Notes: a model not told the origin generated them from the sequence alone. Counted from the first letter of the stretch, positions 39,431-51,451 are shown. The stretch: 64,000 nt of DNA from Amycolatopsis sp. DSM 110486 (GCF_019468465.1 NZ_CP080519.1:1-64000), one strand, 5' to 3'. Numbers and translations: made by a program.

Positions 39431-40645
39431 TCAGCGCACCGCGCGCGACAACGGCCCCGCCAGGTCACCGCGCGGGCCCACCGCCACGCCGTCCAACCCG
39501 AGCCACTGCGCCATGTGCGCCAGCTCCCCCGCCAGCTCGTCGGCGACCCGCGGCACGTCGGCGCCCTCCTCGGCGAAGGAGCCCTGCACGCGCAGCACGC
39601 CGGCGGCGCGGTCGGACTTGAGGTCCACGCGGGCGGCCAGCGAACCGTCGAGCAGGAACGGGAAGACGTAGTAGCCGTAGAGCCGCTTGGGTTCCGGCAC
39701 GTAGATCTCGATGCGGTAGCGGAAGCCGAAGAGCCGCTCGGTGCGGGCGCGTTCCCAGATGAGCGGGTCGAACGGGCACAGCAGGGCCCGCCCGGTCACC
39801 GCGCGCGGGGTGCGGGCGGCCGTGTGCCGGTAGGCGATGCCGCGCCAGTCGCGGACCTGGACGGGTTCCAGGGTGCCCGCTTCGACCAGTTCGGCGACGG
39901 CCTGGCGCGCGACGTCCGGGCCGAGCCGGTAGTAGTCGCGCAGGTCGGTCTCCGTGGCCACGCCGAGAGCACGCGCGGAGCGGTCGATCAGGCCACGGGC
40001 ACCCTCCTCGGCCGACACCTGCCGGGAAAGGATCTCCGGCGGCACCACGCGTTCGGTCAGGTCGTAGAGCCGCTCGAACGACCGGCGCGTGCCCGTGGAC
40101 AGGCGGCCGAGGCCGAACAGGTACTCGCACGCCTTCTTCACCACCGAGCGTTCCCACCACGCGCCGGGCCCACGGCCGGCGACCTCCGCTTCGAGCACCT
40201 TCTCGATGGCGCCCGCGCCGATGGGGCCGTGTTCCTTGACGATGGCGAGCACGTCGTCGATCAGGCCCGGCACGGTGTCGACGACGCGGGTGTAGTTGCG
40301 CCACCAGCCGTCGCGTTTGGCGCCGGAGCGCAGGAGCGGCCAGTCTTCGACGGGCAGCAGGCTCGCTTCGTGAGCCCACGACTCGACGAGCATCCGCGGT
40401 TTGCGCGCGGTGCCGGTCCAGGCGGCGTCGTCGACGAGGGCCTGGTCGTAGGCGCCCAGGCGCGAGAACACGGGCATGTAGTGCGCGCGGACGGCGACGT
40501 TGACTGAGTCCAGCTGCAGCAGCTGGACACGCGAAAGCACCTTGGCCAGGTGCCGGCGGGTGGGCGGCGCGGCGGGGCGCGCGTCGGCGAACCCCTGCGC
40601 GGCCAGCGCCGTGCGGCGGGCCGCTTGAAGGCTGATCGTCTGCAT
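39431..40645 (-). CDS. Winged-helix DNA glycosylase-like protein (YcaQ family)
   Basis: This 404-residue protein belongs to the winged-helix HTH_42 family, whose members YcaQ and AlkX unhook DNA interstrand crosslinks in E. coli and Streptomyces. The opening SLQAARRTALAAQGFADARP, and VLSRVQLLQLDSVNVAVRAH with the family's QxD-type motif (LQLDSV), are visible, then WAHEASLLPVEDWPLL, and PFDPLIWERARTERLFGFRY near the C-terminus. The function is likely repair or self-resistance to an alkylating agent; not certain. The ATG at 40645 is divergent from a GNAT gene. Confidence 0.85.
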   Translation of the reverse strand: MQTISLQAARRTALAAQGFADARPAAPPTRRHLAKVLSRVQLLQLDSVNVAVRAHYMPVFSRLGAYDQALVDDAAWTGTARKPRMLVESWAHEASLLPVEDWPLLRSGAKRDGWWRNYTRVVDTVPGLIDDVLAIVKEHGPIGAGAIEKVLEAEVAGRGPGAWWERSVVKKACEYLFGLGRLSTGTRRSFERLYDLTERVVPPEILSRQVSAEEGARGLIDRSARALGVATETDLRDYYRLGPDVARQAVAELVEAGTLEPVQVRDWRGIAYRHTAARTPRAVTGRALLCPFDPLIWERARTERLFGFRYRIEIYVPEPKRLYGYYVFPFLLDGSLAARVDLKSDRAAGVLRVQGSFAEEGADVPRVADELAGELAHMAQWLGLDGVAVGPRGDLAGPLSRAVR

Positions 40646-40709
40646 GGTCGGTCCATCGTGCCAGCCGCCCCCGACAGTTTCCGCGACGGCGGGCGGTAGA
40701 TTCCCCCGC

Positions 40710-41270
40710 GTGAGTGCCGCCGAAGTCCGTCCCGCGAGCCTGTCCGACGCCGCGGAGATCGCCCGCATCCAGCGCCTCACCTGGCGGGCGGCCTACACCG
40801 ACCTGCTGGGCGCCGAGGCCATCGACGCGCTCGACGCCGCCGACCTCGAAGGCACGTGGGCCGAGACCATCGAGTTCCCCGCCACGCGGGTCTACCTCGC
40901 GGTGGAAGGCGAGTTCACCGTCGGCTACTGCGTGGCCGGCCCCGCGCCCGCCGACGAGATCGCCACCGCTGACGGCACCGCCCCGCCCGACGCCGCCACC
41001 ACCGCGCTGATCGCGACGCTCGTCGTCGAGCCGCGCTGGGGCCGCCGCGGGCACGCCGGTCGGCTGCTCGGCACGGCCGCCGCCGACCTGCGCTCAGACG
41101 GGCTCGACCGCGGCGTCACGTGGGTCGCGCAGTCGGACCACCCGACGCTCGGGTTCTACCGGCGCGCGGGCTGGGCGCCCGACGGGACCGTGCGCACCCT
41201 CGACACGGGCCGCGGCACGTTGCGCGAAGTGCGCCTCACCGGCACGTTGCAGCTGGACCTCACGCACTGA
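40710..41270 (+). CDS. GNAT acetyltransferase
   Basis: This 186-residue acetyltransferase has the acetyl-CoA loop LVVEPRWGRRGHAGRLLGTA near residues 105-124 and the HPTLGFYRRAGWAPDGTVRT ending. The GTG at 40710 has TAGATT (40697-40702) 7 nt upstream, a leaderless start; a longer frame runs back through the promoter. The substrate is unknown. It is divergent from the YcaQ-like gene and overlaps the convergent GtrA gene by 11 bp. Confidence 0.88.
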   Translation: MSAAEVRPASLSDAAEIARIQRLTWRAAYTDLLGAEAIDALDAADLEGTWAETIEFPATRVYLAVEGEFTVGYCVAGPAPADEIATADGTAPPDAATTALIATLVVEPRWGRRGHAGRLLGTAAADLRSDGLDRGVTWVAQSDHPTLGFYRRAGWAPDGTVRTLDTGRGTLREVRLTGTLQLDLTH

Positions 41271-41739
41271 CGGCGGGCTCTTCGCGCTTCGCGAAGACGA
41301 CCCAGCGCATCACCGAGTACATGAACACGCCCTCGCACGCCCCCGCGATCAGCCGCGACAGGTGATACTCCATGCCCAGTGCGGCGAGCCCGGCGCCGAC
41401 GCCCAGCAGGAACGCCGCGTAGTTCACCCCGATCGCCACCACGTACAGCACCGCCTGGCGCCCGACGGGCGCGTGCGAGCGGAAGTTCAGCGCGCGGTTG
41501 AGCACGAAGCTGAGCGCGAACGCGAGTACGTAGGACGCGCTGATCGCCAACCACACCGGCCAGCCGAGGCTGCTGTGGAACACCGTCAGCAGCCCGAGGT
41601 CGACGCCGAACGTGAACCCGTTGATGATCACGAACCCGAGGAAGCTCGGCGCGACGAGACGCGAAAGCCCGAAGGGCAGGACTCGGACGACGGCCGCGCA
41701 GAGCCCGGCGAAGCGATCGGCGAAGGGCACGTCGGTCAC
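41260..41739 (-). CDS. GtrA-family membrane protein
   Basis: This encodes 159 residues with four hydrophobic segments (LGFVIINGFTFGVDLGLLTV, AISASYVLAFALSFVLNRAL, LYVVAIGVNYAAFLLGVGAG and RLIAGACEGVFMYSVMRWVV). The FVLNRALNFRSH motif is the GtrA signature. Members help flip polyprenyl-linked sugars across the membrane in surface glycan synthesis. No glycosyltransferase is adjacent. The GTG start at 41739 is inferred from the frame. Confidence 0.88.
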   Translation of the reverse strand: MTDVPFADRFAGLCAAVVRVLPFGLSRLVAPSFLGFVIINGFTFGVDLGLLTVFHSSLGWPVWLAISASYVLAFALSFVLNRALNFRSHAPVGRQAVLYVVAIGVNYAAFLLGVGAGLAALGMEYHLSRLIAGACEGVFMYSVMRWVVFAKREEPAVSA

Positions 41740-41906
41740 GCCCGAATGGTGGCAGGTGGAGGTGTCCTGAACCGAACGTCCAGGTGATCTTCTGGGGTCA
41801 GCACCCGCCGGAATAGGGGGGTTAGCCCCCGTGACCTTTTCGTGACGACTGCTAGCCTCGAATGACGAGGATCACTTCGGGCGGTTCACTTCAGGGGGGA
41901 GGCACG

Positions 41907-42434
41907 ATGGGCTGGTTGCTCGTGACGCTCGGCGTCGCGTTCGGCTCGGCGATCGTGCCGGTCGTGAACGCGGAGCTGTTCGTGGTCGGCCTCTGCGCCA
42001 GCCAGCACGACGTGCACTGGCTGTGGCTCGGCGCGGCCGTCGCCGTCGGCCAGATCGCCGGCAAGCTGCTGTACTACCTCGCCGCGCGCGGCTCCATCCG
42101 ACTCCCGCCGTTTTTGCACGACCGCCTCCACAACCGCCTCCACCGCGAACGCCTGCCCAGCGCCCGCCGCGACCGCTGGCACCGGCGCACCAAGGTGCTG
42201 CGCGCCAAGATCGAAGCCCTGCGCGAACGCTGCCAGCGCCACCCGCACTGGATGGCGGGCACCTACGGCGTCAGCTCGCTCATCGGCCTCCCGCCCTTCA
42301 TGGCGACGAGCGTGCTCGCCGGCATGGTGCGGATGCGGCTGGTCACGTTCCTGGCCGCGGGGCTCGCGGGCCGCTGGGTGCGGTTCAGCCTGCTGGCGGC
42401 GTCGCCGGCGCTGCTCGCGGGCTGGATGCACTGA
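41907..42434 (+). CDS. Small VTT/DedA-like membrane protein
   Basis: This encodes 175 residues. The opening LLVTLGVAFGSAIVPVVNAE resembles the reentrant loop of VTT/SNARE-associated (DedA-like) proteins, with FVVGLCAS and WLGAAVAVGQIAGKLLYYLA following. A basic stretch rich in Arg and His (about 65-120) interrupts it, and the C-terminal part has more hydrophobic helices (LIGLPPFMATSVLAGMVRMR). AGGGGGGAGG precedes the ATG; an upstream in-frame start lies before it. The transported or flipped lipid is unknown. It stands alone between GtrA and the TPR gene. Confidence 0.72.
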   Translation: MGWLLVTLGVAFGSAIVPVVNAELFVVGLCASQHDVHWLWLGAAVAVGQIAGKLLYYLAARGSIRLPPFLHDRLHNRLHRERLPSARRDRWHRRTKVLRAKIEALRERCQRHPHWMAGTYGVSSLIGLPPFMATSVLAGMVRMRLVTFLAAGLAGRWVRFSLLAASPALLAGWMH

Positions 42435-42522
42435 GCCACTCGGCGGCCGGGTCATCGCTGCATCGTCGACCCGCACGGACGCCGCGGAACGGCAACCCCT
42501 GTTCCGCGGCGACCCCTGCTTT

Positions 42523-45076
<2,554 letters not shown>

Positions 45077-45099
45077 GGGTTCCTTACTCACGATGCCGT

Positions 45100-45136
45100 G
45101 AAGGCCTCCTCGCGCCGTTTCCGCGAGGAGGCCTTC
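45100..45136 (-). terminator. Hairpin between the pnp-side repeats and the peptidase gene
   Basis: The arms GAAGGCCTCCTCGCG (45100-45114) and CGCGAGGAGGCCTTC (45122-45136) form a perfect 15-bp stem with a 7-nt loop CCGTTTC. It lies 24 bp before the peptidase start on the leftward strand, and can end transcripts arriving from pnp, although no U-run is clear. Confidence 0.7.
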
Positions 45137-45146
45137 GACGGGAGAG

Positions 45147-45457
45147 CTGTGCTGATGAGCACCGATCCGGCCACAGCCACGGCGGGAACGGTCACCAGAC
45201 AGGGCAACGTCCAGTTGGGTACCCGCCTACTTTTGGCCGGATCGGTGATCACTGTGCTGATGAGCACCGGTCCGGCCACAGCCACGGCGGGAACGGTCAC
45301 CAGACAGGGCAACGTCCAGTTGGGTACCCGCCTACTTTTGGCCGGATCGGTGATCACTGTGCTGATGAGCACCGATCCGGCCACAGCCACGGCGGGAACG
45401 GTCACCAGACAGGGCAACGTCCAGTTCGGTACCCGCCTACTTTTGGCCGGATCGGTG
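45147..45457. repeat. Three near-identical 105-bp tandem repeats after pnp
   Basis: Units start at 45151, 45256 and 45361; the array with shared flanks spans 45147-45457. The copies differ at one base in unit 2 (GATCCGG becomes GGTCCGG) and one in unit 3 (GTTGGG becomes GTTCGG). Each unit has inverted 14-bp arms (CACCGATCCGGCCA, TGGCCGGATCGGTG; unit 1 at 45160-45173 and 45234-45247; in unit 2 the left arm has one change). The length is a multiple of 3, so all three units stay open in frame on both strands (35 residues per unit). Confidence 0.95.
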
Positions 45458-45479
45458 CTGCTTTCCTCCAGACCGTGCC

Positions 45480-47729
45480 TTACTTGGCTTCGGCGTTCTC
45501 CGCGTCAGCGTTGTCGGCGCCCTCGGCCGGGGCCGCGTCCTCTTCCTTGACCACGATCAGGCTGATCTTGCCGCGGTTGTCGATGTCGGCGATCTCGACG
45601 CGGAGCTTGTCGCCCACGTTGACCACGTCCTCGACCTTGGCGATCCGCTTGCCGTTGCCCAGCTTCGAGATGTGGACGAGCCCATCCTTGCCCGGCAGCA
45701 GCGAGACGAACGCGCCGAACGCGGCCGTCTTCACCACGGTGCCGAGGAAGCGCTCGCCGACCTTCGGCAGCTGCGGGTTGGCGATGGCGTTGATCATGTC
45801 GATCGCCGACTCGGCCGACGGGCCATCGGCCGCGCCCACGTAGATCGTGCCGTCGTCCTCGATGGAGATGTCGGCACCGGTCTGCTCGGTGATCGAGTTG
45901 ATCATCTTGCCCTTCGGGCCGATGACCTCGCCGATCTTGTCCACCGGGATCTTCACGCTGGTGACGCGCGGGGCGAACGGGCTCATCTCGTCCGGGCCGT
46001 CGATCGCCTCGGCGATGACCTCCAGGATGGTGAGACGAGCGTCCTTCGCCTGCTTCAGCGCGGCCGCGAGGACCTCCGACGGGATGCCGTCGAGCTTCGT
46101 GTCGAGCTGCAGCGCGGTGATGATGTCCTTGGTGCCGGCGACCTTGAAGTCCATGTCGCCCATGGCGTCCTCGGCACCGAGGATGTCGGTCAGCGCGACG
46201 TAGCGCGTCTCGCCGTCGACCTCGTCCGAGATCAGGCCCATCGCGATGCCCGCGACCGGCGCCTTCAGCGGCACGCCGGCGTTGTACAGACCCATGGTGG
46301 ACGCGCAGACCGAGCCCATCGAGGTCGAGCCGTTGGAGCCCAGCGCCTCGGAGACCTGGCGGATCGCGTACGGGAACTCGTCCCGCTTCGGCAGCACCGG
46401 CACGAGGGCGCGCTCGGCGAGCATGCCGTGGCCGATCTCGCGCCGCTTCGGCGAACCGACGCGGCCGGTCTCACCGGTGGAGAACGGCGGGAAGTTGTAG
46501 TGGTGCATGTAGCGCTTGTGCGTCTCCGGGGACAGCGAGTCGATCTGCTGCTCCAGGCGAAGCATGTTCAGCGTGGTGACGCCCAGGATCTGCGTTTCTC
46601 CACGCTCAAAGAGTGCCGAACCGTGCGCCCGCGGGATCACGGCGACCTCGGCCGCGAGCGACCGGATGTCGGTGAGGCCACGGCCGTCCATGCGGATCTT
46701 GTCCGTGAGGACGCGCTTGCGCATGACCTTCTTGGACAGCGCCTTGAACGCGGCGCCGATCTCCTTCTCGCGGCCCTCGAAGGCTTCGCCCTCGCCGATG
46801 CCGACCTTCTCCAGCACCGCGGCCTTGACCTGGTCGGTCGCGGCGTCGCGGTCCTGCTTGCCGGCGATCTGGAGCGCGTTCGCCAGATCGTCGGTCGCGA
46901 TCGCGGCGACGGCGTCGAAGGCGTCCTGCTCGTAGGCCAGGAAGACCGGGAACTCGCCGGTCGGCTTGGCGGCGACGTCGGCCAGCTTCTGCTGGGCCTC
47001 GCACAGCACCTTGATGAACGGCTTGGCGGCCTCGAGGCCCTCGGCGACCGAGACCTCGTCCGGCGCCTTGCCGCCGTCGGCGATCAGGTCGAGCGTGTTC
47101 TCGGTGCCCTCGGCCTCGACCATCATGATCGCGACGTCGTCACCGACGATGCGACCGGCGACGACCATGTTGAAGGTCGCCTTCGCGAGCTGCGACCAGG
47201 TCGGGAACGCGACCCACTGGTCCTCGATCAGGGCGACGCGGACGCCGCCGACCGGGCCCGAGAACGGCAGGCCGGCGATCTGGGTCGACGCCGATGCGGC
47301 ATTGATGGCCAGCACGTCGTAGGGGTCGTCCGGGTTGAGGCTCTGGACGGTGATGACGACCTGGATCTCATTGCGGAGACCGTCGGTGAACGACGGGCGC
47401 AGCGGCCGGTCGATCAGGCGGCAGGTCAGGATCGCGTCGGTCGAGGGACGGCCCTCGCGGCGGAAGAACGCGCCGGGGATGCGGCCGGCCGCGTACATGC
47501 GCTCCTCGACGTCCACCGTCAGCGGGAAGAAGTCGAAGTGGTCCTTCGGGTGCTTCGACGCCGTGGTGGCCGAGAGCAGCATGGTCTCTTCGTCGAGGTA
47601 CGCGACGACGGAGCCGGCGGCCTGCTTGGCCAGGCGGCCCGTCTCGAAACGCACGGTGCGGGTGCCGAACCGGCCGTTGTCGATCACGGCTTCGGTCTCG
47701 TGCACGGTGACTCCGGTGGAGTCGGTCAT
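45480..47729 (-). CDS. pnp: Polyribonucleotide nucleotidyltransferase
   Basis: This PNPase degrades RNA 3' to 5' by phosphorolysis and can also polymerise. The 749 residues hold two RNase PH domains, a helical linker, a KH domain ([20 protein letters not shown]) and an S1 domain ([20 protein letters not shown]) with an acidic Ala-rich tail. Signature blocks [20 protein letters not shown] and [19 protein letters not shown] are visible. The ATG at 47729 has GAGGAG upstream; further in-frame ATGs are absent. It lies behind rpsO, the usual rpsO-pnp pair. Confidence 0.97.
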   Translation of the reverse strand: MTDSTGVTVHETEAVIDNGRFGTRTVRFETGRLAKQAAGSVVAYLDEETMLLSATTASKHPKDHFDFFPLTVDVEERMYAAGRIPGAFFRREGRPSTDAILTCRLIDRPLRPSFTDGLRNEIQVVITVQSLNPDDPYDVLAINAASASTQIAGLPFSGPVGGVRVALIEDQWVAFPTWSQLAKATFNMVVAGRIVGDDVAIMMVEAEGTENTLDLIADGGKAPDEVSVAEGLEAAKPFIKVLCEAQQKLADVAAKPTGEFPVFLAYEQDAFDAVAAIATDDLANALQIAGKQDRDAATDQVKAAVLEKVGIGEGEAFEGREKEIGAAFKALSKKVMRKRVLTDKIRMDGRGLTDIRSLAAEVAVIPRAHGSALFERGETQILGVTTLNMLRLEQQIDSLSPETHKRYMHHYNFPPFSTGETGRVGSPKRREIGHGMLAERALVPVLPKRDEFPYAIRQVSEALGSNGSTSMGSVCASTMGLYNAGVPLKAPVAGIAMGLISDEVDGETRYVALTDILGAEDAMGDMDFKVAGTKDIITALQLDTKLDGIPSEVLAAALKQAKDARLTILEVIAEAIDGPDEMSPFAPRVTSVKIPVDKIGEVIGPKGKMINSITEQTGADISIEDDGTIYVGAADGPSAESAIDMINAIANPQLPKVGERFLGTVVKTAAFGAFVSLLPGKDGLVHISKLGNGKRIAKVEDVVNVGDKLRVEIADIDNRGKISLIVVKEEDAAPAEGADNADAENAEAK

Positions 47730-47924
47730 AGGGTGTATCTCCTCTTTTGTGCTACGTCCGGCGCGAGTCTCCCACCCTGGGACCCGGTTCGCCCGCGGAC
47801 GCTCGAGGAATGAGGCCGGTCTTCGATCGAAGTCCCCGGGTCTTCTCACCCGGAAACCACTACCGAGGACCGGCGGACGGATCCTCCAGCGCGCTCGCGC
47901 CGCTTCTTTTCTTCTGTTCTGGCA

Positions 47925-47961
47925 CCGAGGGGGAGCGACCGGACCGGTCACTCCCCCTCGG
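47925..47961 (-). terminator. Hairpin between rpsO and pnp
   Basis: The arms CCGAGGGGGAG (47925-47935) and CTCCCCCTCGG (47951-47961) with an inner GACC/GGTC extension make a strong stem 7 bp after the rpsO stop. No U-run follows leftward. In other bacteria the rpsO-pnp spacer carries processing hairpins; attenuation or RNase cleavage here is inferred. Confidence 0.65.
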
Positions 47962-47967
47962 GTCACA

Positions 47968-48237
47968 CTATCGGCGCAGGCCGAGCCGCTGGATCAGCGA
48001 CCGGTAGCGCTCGATGTCCACCTTCATCACGTAGTTCAGCAGCCGGCGGCGACGGCCGACCAGCAGCAGGAGCCCGCGACGCGAGTGGTGGTCGTGCTTG
48101 TGAGCCTTGAGGTGCTCGGTGAGGCCGACGATGCGCTTGGTCAGCAGCGCGACCTGGGCCTCGGGGGATCCGGTGTCCGAGTCGTGCACGCCGTACTCGG
48201 TCAGGATCGACTTCTTCTCATCGGTGGACAGCGCCAC
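47968..48237 (-). CDS. rpsO: 30S ribosomal protein S15
   Basis: This 89-residue primary 16S rRNA-binding protein of the small-subunit platform shows the family blocks [35 protein letters not shown] and RRRRLLNYV. The GTG at 48237 has GAGGAGC upstream. The length is standard. It heads the rpsO-pnp pair; a TTGACA-like -35 lies on the leftward strand at 48341-48336, but a matching -10 is weak. Confidence 0.97.
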   Translation of the reverse strand: MALSTDEKKSILTEYGVHDSDTGSPEAQVALLTKRIVGLTEHLKAHKHDHHSRRGLLLLVGRRRRLLNYVMKVDIERYRSLIQRLGLRR

Positions 48238-48378
48238 TGGTGTTGCTCCTCATGAAATCGGTGCCGTGGGGCCCGTACCGCGCTGCGCGGCCGGGTAGTC
48301 GGTCTCGGCCGCCACGGACTGCAGCCGGACCCGGTTGTCAAGGTTACCAGCCGTGTGATCAGTGCCTTCAGTCGCGGT

Positions 48379-48894
48379 TCACGTTCCGGCGGCGCTCAGC
48401 GGGAACGTCCGCAGCTCCCGGTAGCGCGGGCCGACCGTGCCGGCACTGGCCATGAGCACCACCTCGCCGGCGGTCCACTTACGACTGGAGAACCCGACGA
48501 GCCGCCGCGTCCAAGGTTCGGCCGCGCCCCGCCGTTCACGCGGGTACCGCGCCAGCGTGAGGTGCGCCTGGTAGGAACGCTCCTCCTGGTCCGCGCCGGC
48601 CGCTTCCGCGAGCCGCGTCAGCCCATCCCCCACAACGCCCAACCACAGCACGCCGGGAAATGTTCCCGGGCCGGTCAGCCGGACGTCGACGGCCGGGCGG
48701 CCGGCCAGTGCGGGGACGAGTTCGGCCGTCCGTTCGTCCGGGTCTGCTTCGCCGTAGTACGCGAGCGTGACGTGCCAGTCCTCCGGCGCCGACCAGCGCA
48801 GGCCGGGGCCGGGTTCGCCGAGGGACTCGCCCAGAGACAGCGCCACGGCGGCCACGACGTCGACCGGCGGGCGCAGCGCGGTGAACAGTCGCAC
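48379..48894 (-). CDS. thpR: RNA 2',3'-cyclic phosphodiesterase (2H family)
   Basis: This 171-residue protein has the two H-x-[T/S]-h motifs of the 2H phosphoesterases, WHVTLAYYG near residue 40 and YQAHLTLARYP near residue 107, and the MRLFTALRPP opening typical of ThpR (formerly LigT). The reaction opens 2',3'-cyclic phosphates to 2'-phosphates. The GTG at 48894 starts 4 bp after the stop of the upstream HTH gene, so they are an operon. The RNA substrate in vivo is unknown. Confidence 0.9.
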   Translation of the reverse strand: MRLFTALRPPVDVVAAVALSLGESLGEPGPGLRWSAPEDWHVTLAYYGEADPDERTAELVPALAGRPAVDVRLTGPGTFPGVLWLGVVGDGLTRLAEAAGADQEERSYQAHLTLARYPRERRGAAEPWTRRLVGFSSRKWTAGEVVLMASAGTVGPRYRELRTFPLSAAGT

Positions 48895-48898
48895 GGGT

Positions 48899-49372
48899 CT
48901 AGTGGCTGGCCCCGGCGCGGCGCAGGAGCTCGGCGAGGATCGGGAAGTCGTCGTCGAGGCGCTTCGCGGCCTCGGTGAGGTCCTCCTCCTCGGCGACCTC
49001 GCGCAGCGCGGCGAGCACGAGCCGCTCGTCGGAACCCACCGGGATGTTGTCGCGCCCGACCGTGGGCCGCGAATCGCGCACGTCCTCCAGCGCCGCCTGC
49101 ATCGCGTCGCGGTTGCCCGCCGCGACCTCGGGCACGAGGATCTTGCGCTCCAGCATGATCATGCGGGCCAGCACCACGGGGTTGCCGATCTTGGCGCGCC
49201 GGCCGCTCATCACCTGGCTGAGCATGGGGGCGCTGATGCCGAGGACCTCCGCGAGGAACGCCTGCGAGATGTCGAAAGCGACGACCAGTCTGCGCACCCG
49301 ATCACCCAGTGGTTCGCCGTACCACTCCCGCTGCAGCGCGACGTTCCGCTGGACGATCTTGTGGTCCTCCAC
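48899..49372 (-). CDS. XRE-type helix-turn-helix regulator
   Basis: This encodes 157 residues. The helix-turn-helix lies at about 28-60 (VVAFDISQAFLAEVLGISAP, then MLSQVMSGRRAKIGNPVVLA). The rest is helical with an acidic C-terminal part (LREVAEEEDLTEAAKRLDDD). The GTG at 49372 has GGGGAGC upstream; the longer frame runs through a palindromic segment GTCCGGCCGGAC (49398-49409), which may be its own operator. It sits between ribF and thpR. The regulated genes are unknown. Confidence 0.87.
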   Translation of the reverse strand: MEDHKIVQRNVALQREWYGEPLGDRVRRLVVAFDISQAFLAEVLGISAPMLSQVMSGRRAKIGNPVVLARMIMLERKILVPEVAAGNRDAMQAALEDVRDSRPTVGRDNIPVGSDERLVLAALREVAEEEDLTEAAKRLDDDFPILAELLRRAGASH

Positions 49373-49522
49373 CAGTTCCGCTCCCCTTGGTCCCCTCGTC
49401 CGGCCGGACCGGCGTGTCCGGACCGTTTCACCCGCCCGTGAGCATCTTGCCACCGGACCCGTACCCGGGCGGCCGGAACCGCCCATTCCGCCCCCTGCCG
49501 GACCCCGTCCGGGGGAACGACC

Positions 49523-50488
49523 TCAGTCTTCGGCGCTCAGCGCCTCGCGGGTGCGCGCCACGTCGTCGTCGATCCGCACCACGAGCTCCTCGGACCGGCT
49601 GAACCGCTCCTGGTCGCGCAGCCGCGTGACGAAGTCCAGGGCCACGTGCTGGCCGTAGAAGTCCTCGTCGACGTCGAGCACGAACGCCTCGACCGTGCGC
49701 TCACGGCCCGAGAACGTCGGGTTCGTGCCCACCGACACCGCGGCGCGCAGCCGCCGGCCCGGGTCCGACGGGCGGGTGAACCACGCCGTGTAGACGCCGT
49801 CGGCGGGCACCGCGGCGAACCGCGGCGTCGACAGGTTCGCGGTCGGGTAGCCGAGGTCGTGGCCCCGGCCGTCGCCGCGCACGACGATGCCCTCGAGCCG
49901 GTGCGGGCGCCCGAGCGCGTCGGCCGCGGCGACCACGTCGCCGGCGTCGATGCACGAGCGCACGTAGGTGGAGGAGAAGGTGATGTCGTTGGCGATGCGG
50001 TCGTCGGCGAGCGAACGACCCTGCAGCTCCGCGCCGTAGGCCACGAAGCCGAAGCGGCTGCCGAGCTTGCGCAGCAGCGTCACGTCGCCCGCGGCCTTGG
50101 CGCCGAACGTGAAGTTGTCGCCCACCAGCACGGCGGCGGCGTGCAGCCGGTCCACCAGCACCTCGTGCACGAACTCGTGCGGCGACAGGCGCGAGAGCTC
50201 GAGAGTGAAAGGCAGCACGGCGAACACGTCGACGCCCAGCTCCTCCACGAGCTCGGCCTTGCGCCGCAAGGTGGTCAGCTGCGCCGGGTGGCTGCCCGGG
50301 CGCAGGACCTCCGACGGGTGCGGGTCGAACGTGAGCACCACGCTCGGCACGCCGCGTTCGGCCGCCGCCCGCACCGTGCGCGAGATGAGCACCTGGTGCC
50401 CGCGGTGCACGCCGTCGAACACGCCGATGGTGACCACGCACCGTCCCCAGCCACTCGGGAGGTCCCCGAGGCCACGCCACCGCTGCAC
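49523..50488 (-). CDS. ribF: Bifunctional riboflavin kinase/FAD synthetase
   Basis: This 321-residue enzyme makes FMN and FAD. The FMN adenylyltransferase domain (about 1-185) has the nucleotide motif GVFDGVHRGHQVLI and VLTFDPHPSEV; SSTYVR ends it. The kinase domain (about 190-310) has GRGHDLGYPTANL and the GTNPTFSGRERTVEAF block, with DFYG. The GTG at 50488 is chosen; a TTG three codons upstream is possible. It follows truB 48 bp downstream in the same orientation. Confidence 0.95.
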   Translation of the reverse strand: MQRWRGLGDLPSGWGRCVVTIGVFDGVHRGHQVLISRTVRAAAERGVPSVVLTFDPHPSEVLRPGSHPAQLTTLRRKAELVEELGVDVFAVLPFTLELSRLSPHEFVHEVLVDRLHAAAVLVGDNFTFGAKAAGDVTLLRKLGSRFGFVAYGAELQGRSLADDRIANDITFSSTYVRSCIDAGDVVAAADALGRPHRLEGIVVRGDGRGHDLGYPTANLSTPRFAAVPADGVYTAWFTRPSDPGRRLRAAVSVGTNPTFSGRERTVEAFVLDVDEDFYGQHVALDFVTRLRDQERFSRSEELVVRIDDDVARTREALSAED

Positions 50489-50536
50489 TGTCGTCAACTC
50501 TCCCCGCGCCGGTCTCTCGCCCAACCGCGACCCACC

Positions 50537-51451
50537 CTATGCGGGCAGCAGGACCACCACCGACCGGGCCACACCCTCCGTGTCGGCGGCCAGGGCGAGC
50601 ACGCGGCCGTCGGGTGCGAAGAGGCCGTAGGTCCCGTCGATGCCGGCCGCCGGGATGGCCCGGCCGTGGCGCACGGCCTGCGCTTCGGTGGCGTCGACGT
50701 CGCGGCGCGGGAAGGCCGCGGCTACGGCGGCGTCGAGGTCCAGCGACAGCTCGGGCGTCTCCTCGAGCTGGTCGAGCGTGCGCGCGCGGGCGAGGGTGAA
50801 GGGCCCGACCGTGGTGCGCCGCAACGCGAGCAGGTGCCCGCCGACGCCGAGCCCCGCGCCGAGGTCGCGGGCCAGCGCGCGCACGTAGGTGCCTGAGGAG
50901 CACTCGACCACGGCGTCGAGCTCGATCCGGTCGTCCTCGCGGCGCGTGGCCAGCACGTCGAAGCGGTAGACGGTGACGGGCCGCGGCGGGAGCACCACGT
51001 CCTCCCCCGCGCGCACCCGAGCGTAGGCCCGCTTGCCGTCGATCTTCACGGCGCTGACGGCGCTGGGCACCTGCTGGATGTCGCCGGTGAGCTCGGCGAC
51101 GCCGGCCGCGAGCTGCTCGTCGGTGATCTTCGCGAGCACCGCCGGGTCGCCCTCGGTGAGCACCTCGCCCTCGGCGTCGTCGGTGGTGGTGGAGCTGCCC
51201 AGCGACAGCGTCGCGAGGTAGGTCTTGCGATCGAGCGCCAGGTGGCCCAGCAGCTTGGTGGCGCGCTCGATGCCGAGCACGAGCACGCCGGTGGCCATCG
51301 GGTCGAGCGTGCCGGCGTGGCCGACCTTGCGGGTGCCCATGATCCGGCGCGCCCTGGCGACGACGTCGTGCGAGGTCATTCCGGCCGGTTTGTCGACGAT
51401 GAGCAGACCGGGCGGCGGAGCGGGGCGGCGCGGTTCTTTCGGGCGAGACAC
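50537..51451 (-). CDS. truB: tRNA pseudouridine(55) synthase
   Basis: This 304-residue enzyme makes pseudouridine 55 in the T loop of tRNAs. The catalytic-Asp motif is HAGTLDPMATGVLVL, preceded by LLIVDKPAGMTSHDVVARAR and followed by SGTYVRALARDLG. The C-terminal part contains the actinobacterial TruB-C/PUA-like region. The GTG at 51451 has TAGGGT (51464-51459) 7 nt upstream, a leaderless start. ribF follows, as in most actinobacteria. Confidence 0.96.
   Translation of the reverse strand: MSRPKEPRRPAPPPGLLIVDKPAGMTSHDVVARARRIMGTRKVGHAGTLDPMATGVLVLGIERATKLLGHLALDRKTYLATLSLGSSTTTDDAEGEVLTEGDPAVLAKITDEQLAAGVAELTGDIQQVPSAVSAVKIDGKRAYARVRAGEDVVLPPRPVTVYRFDVLATRREDDRIELDAVVECSSGTYVRALARDLGAGLGVGGHLLALRRTTVGPFTLARARTLDQLEETPELSLDLDAAVAAAFPRRDVDATEAQAVRHGRAIPAAGIDGTYGLFAPDGRVLALAADTEGVARSVVVLLPA

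Noticed and set aside
45147..45457. CRISPR array
   Set aside because: Units are contiguous 105-bp tandem copies with no unique spacers, and no cas gene is near.
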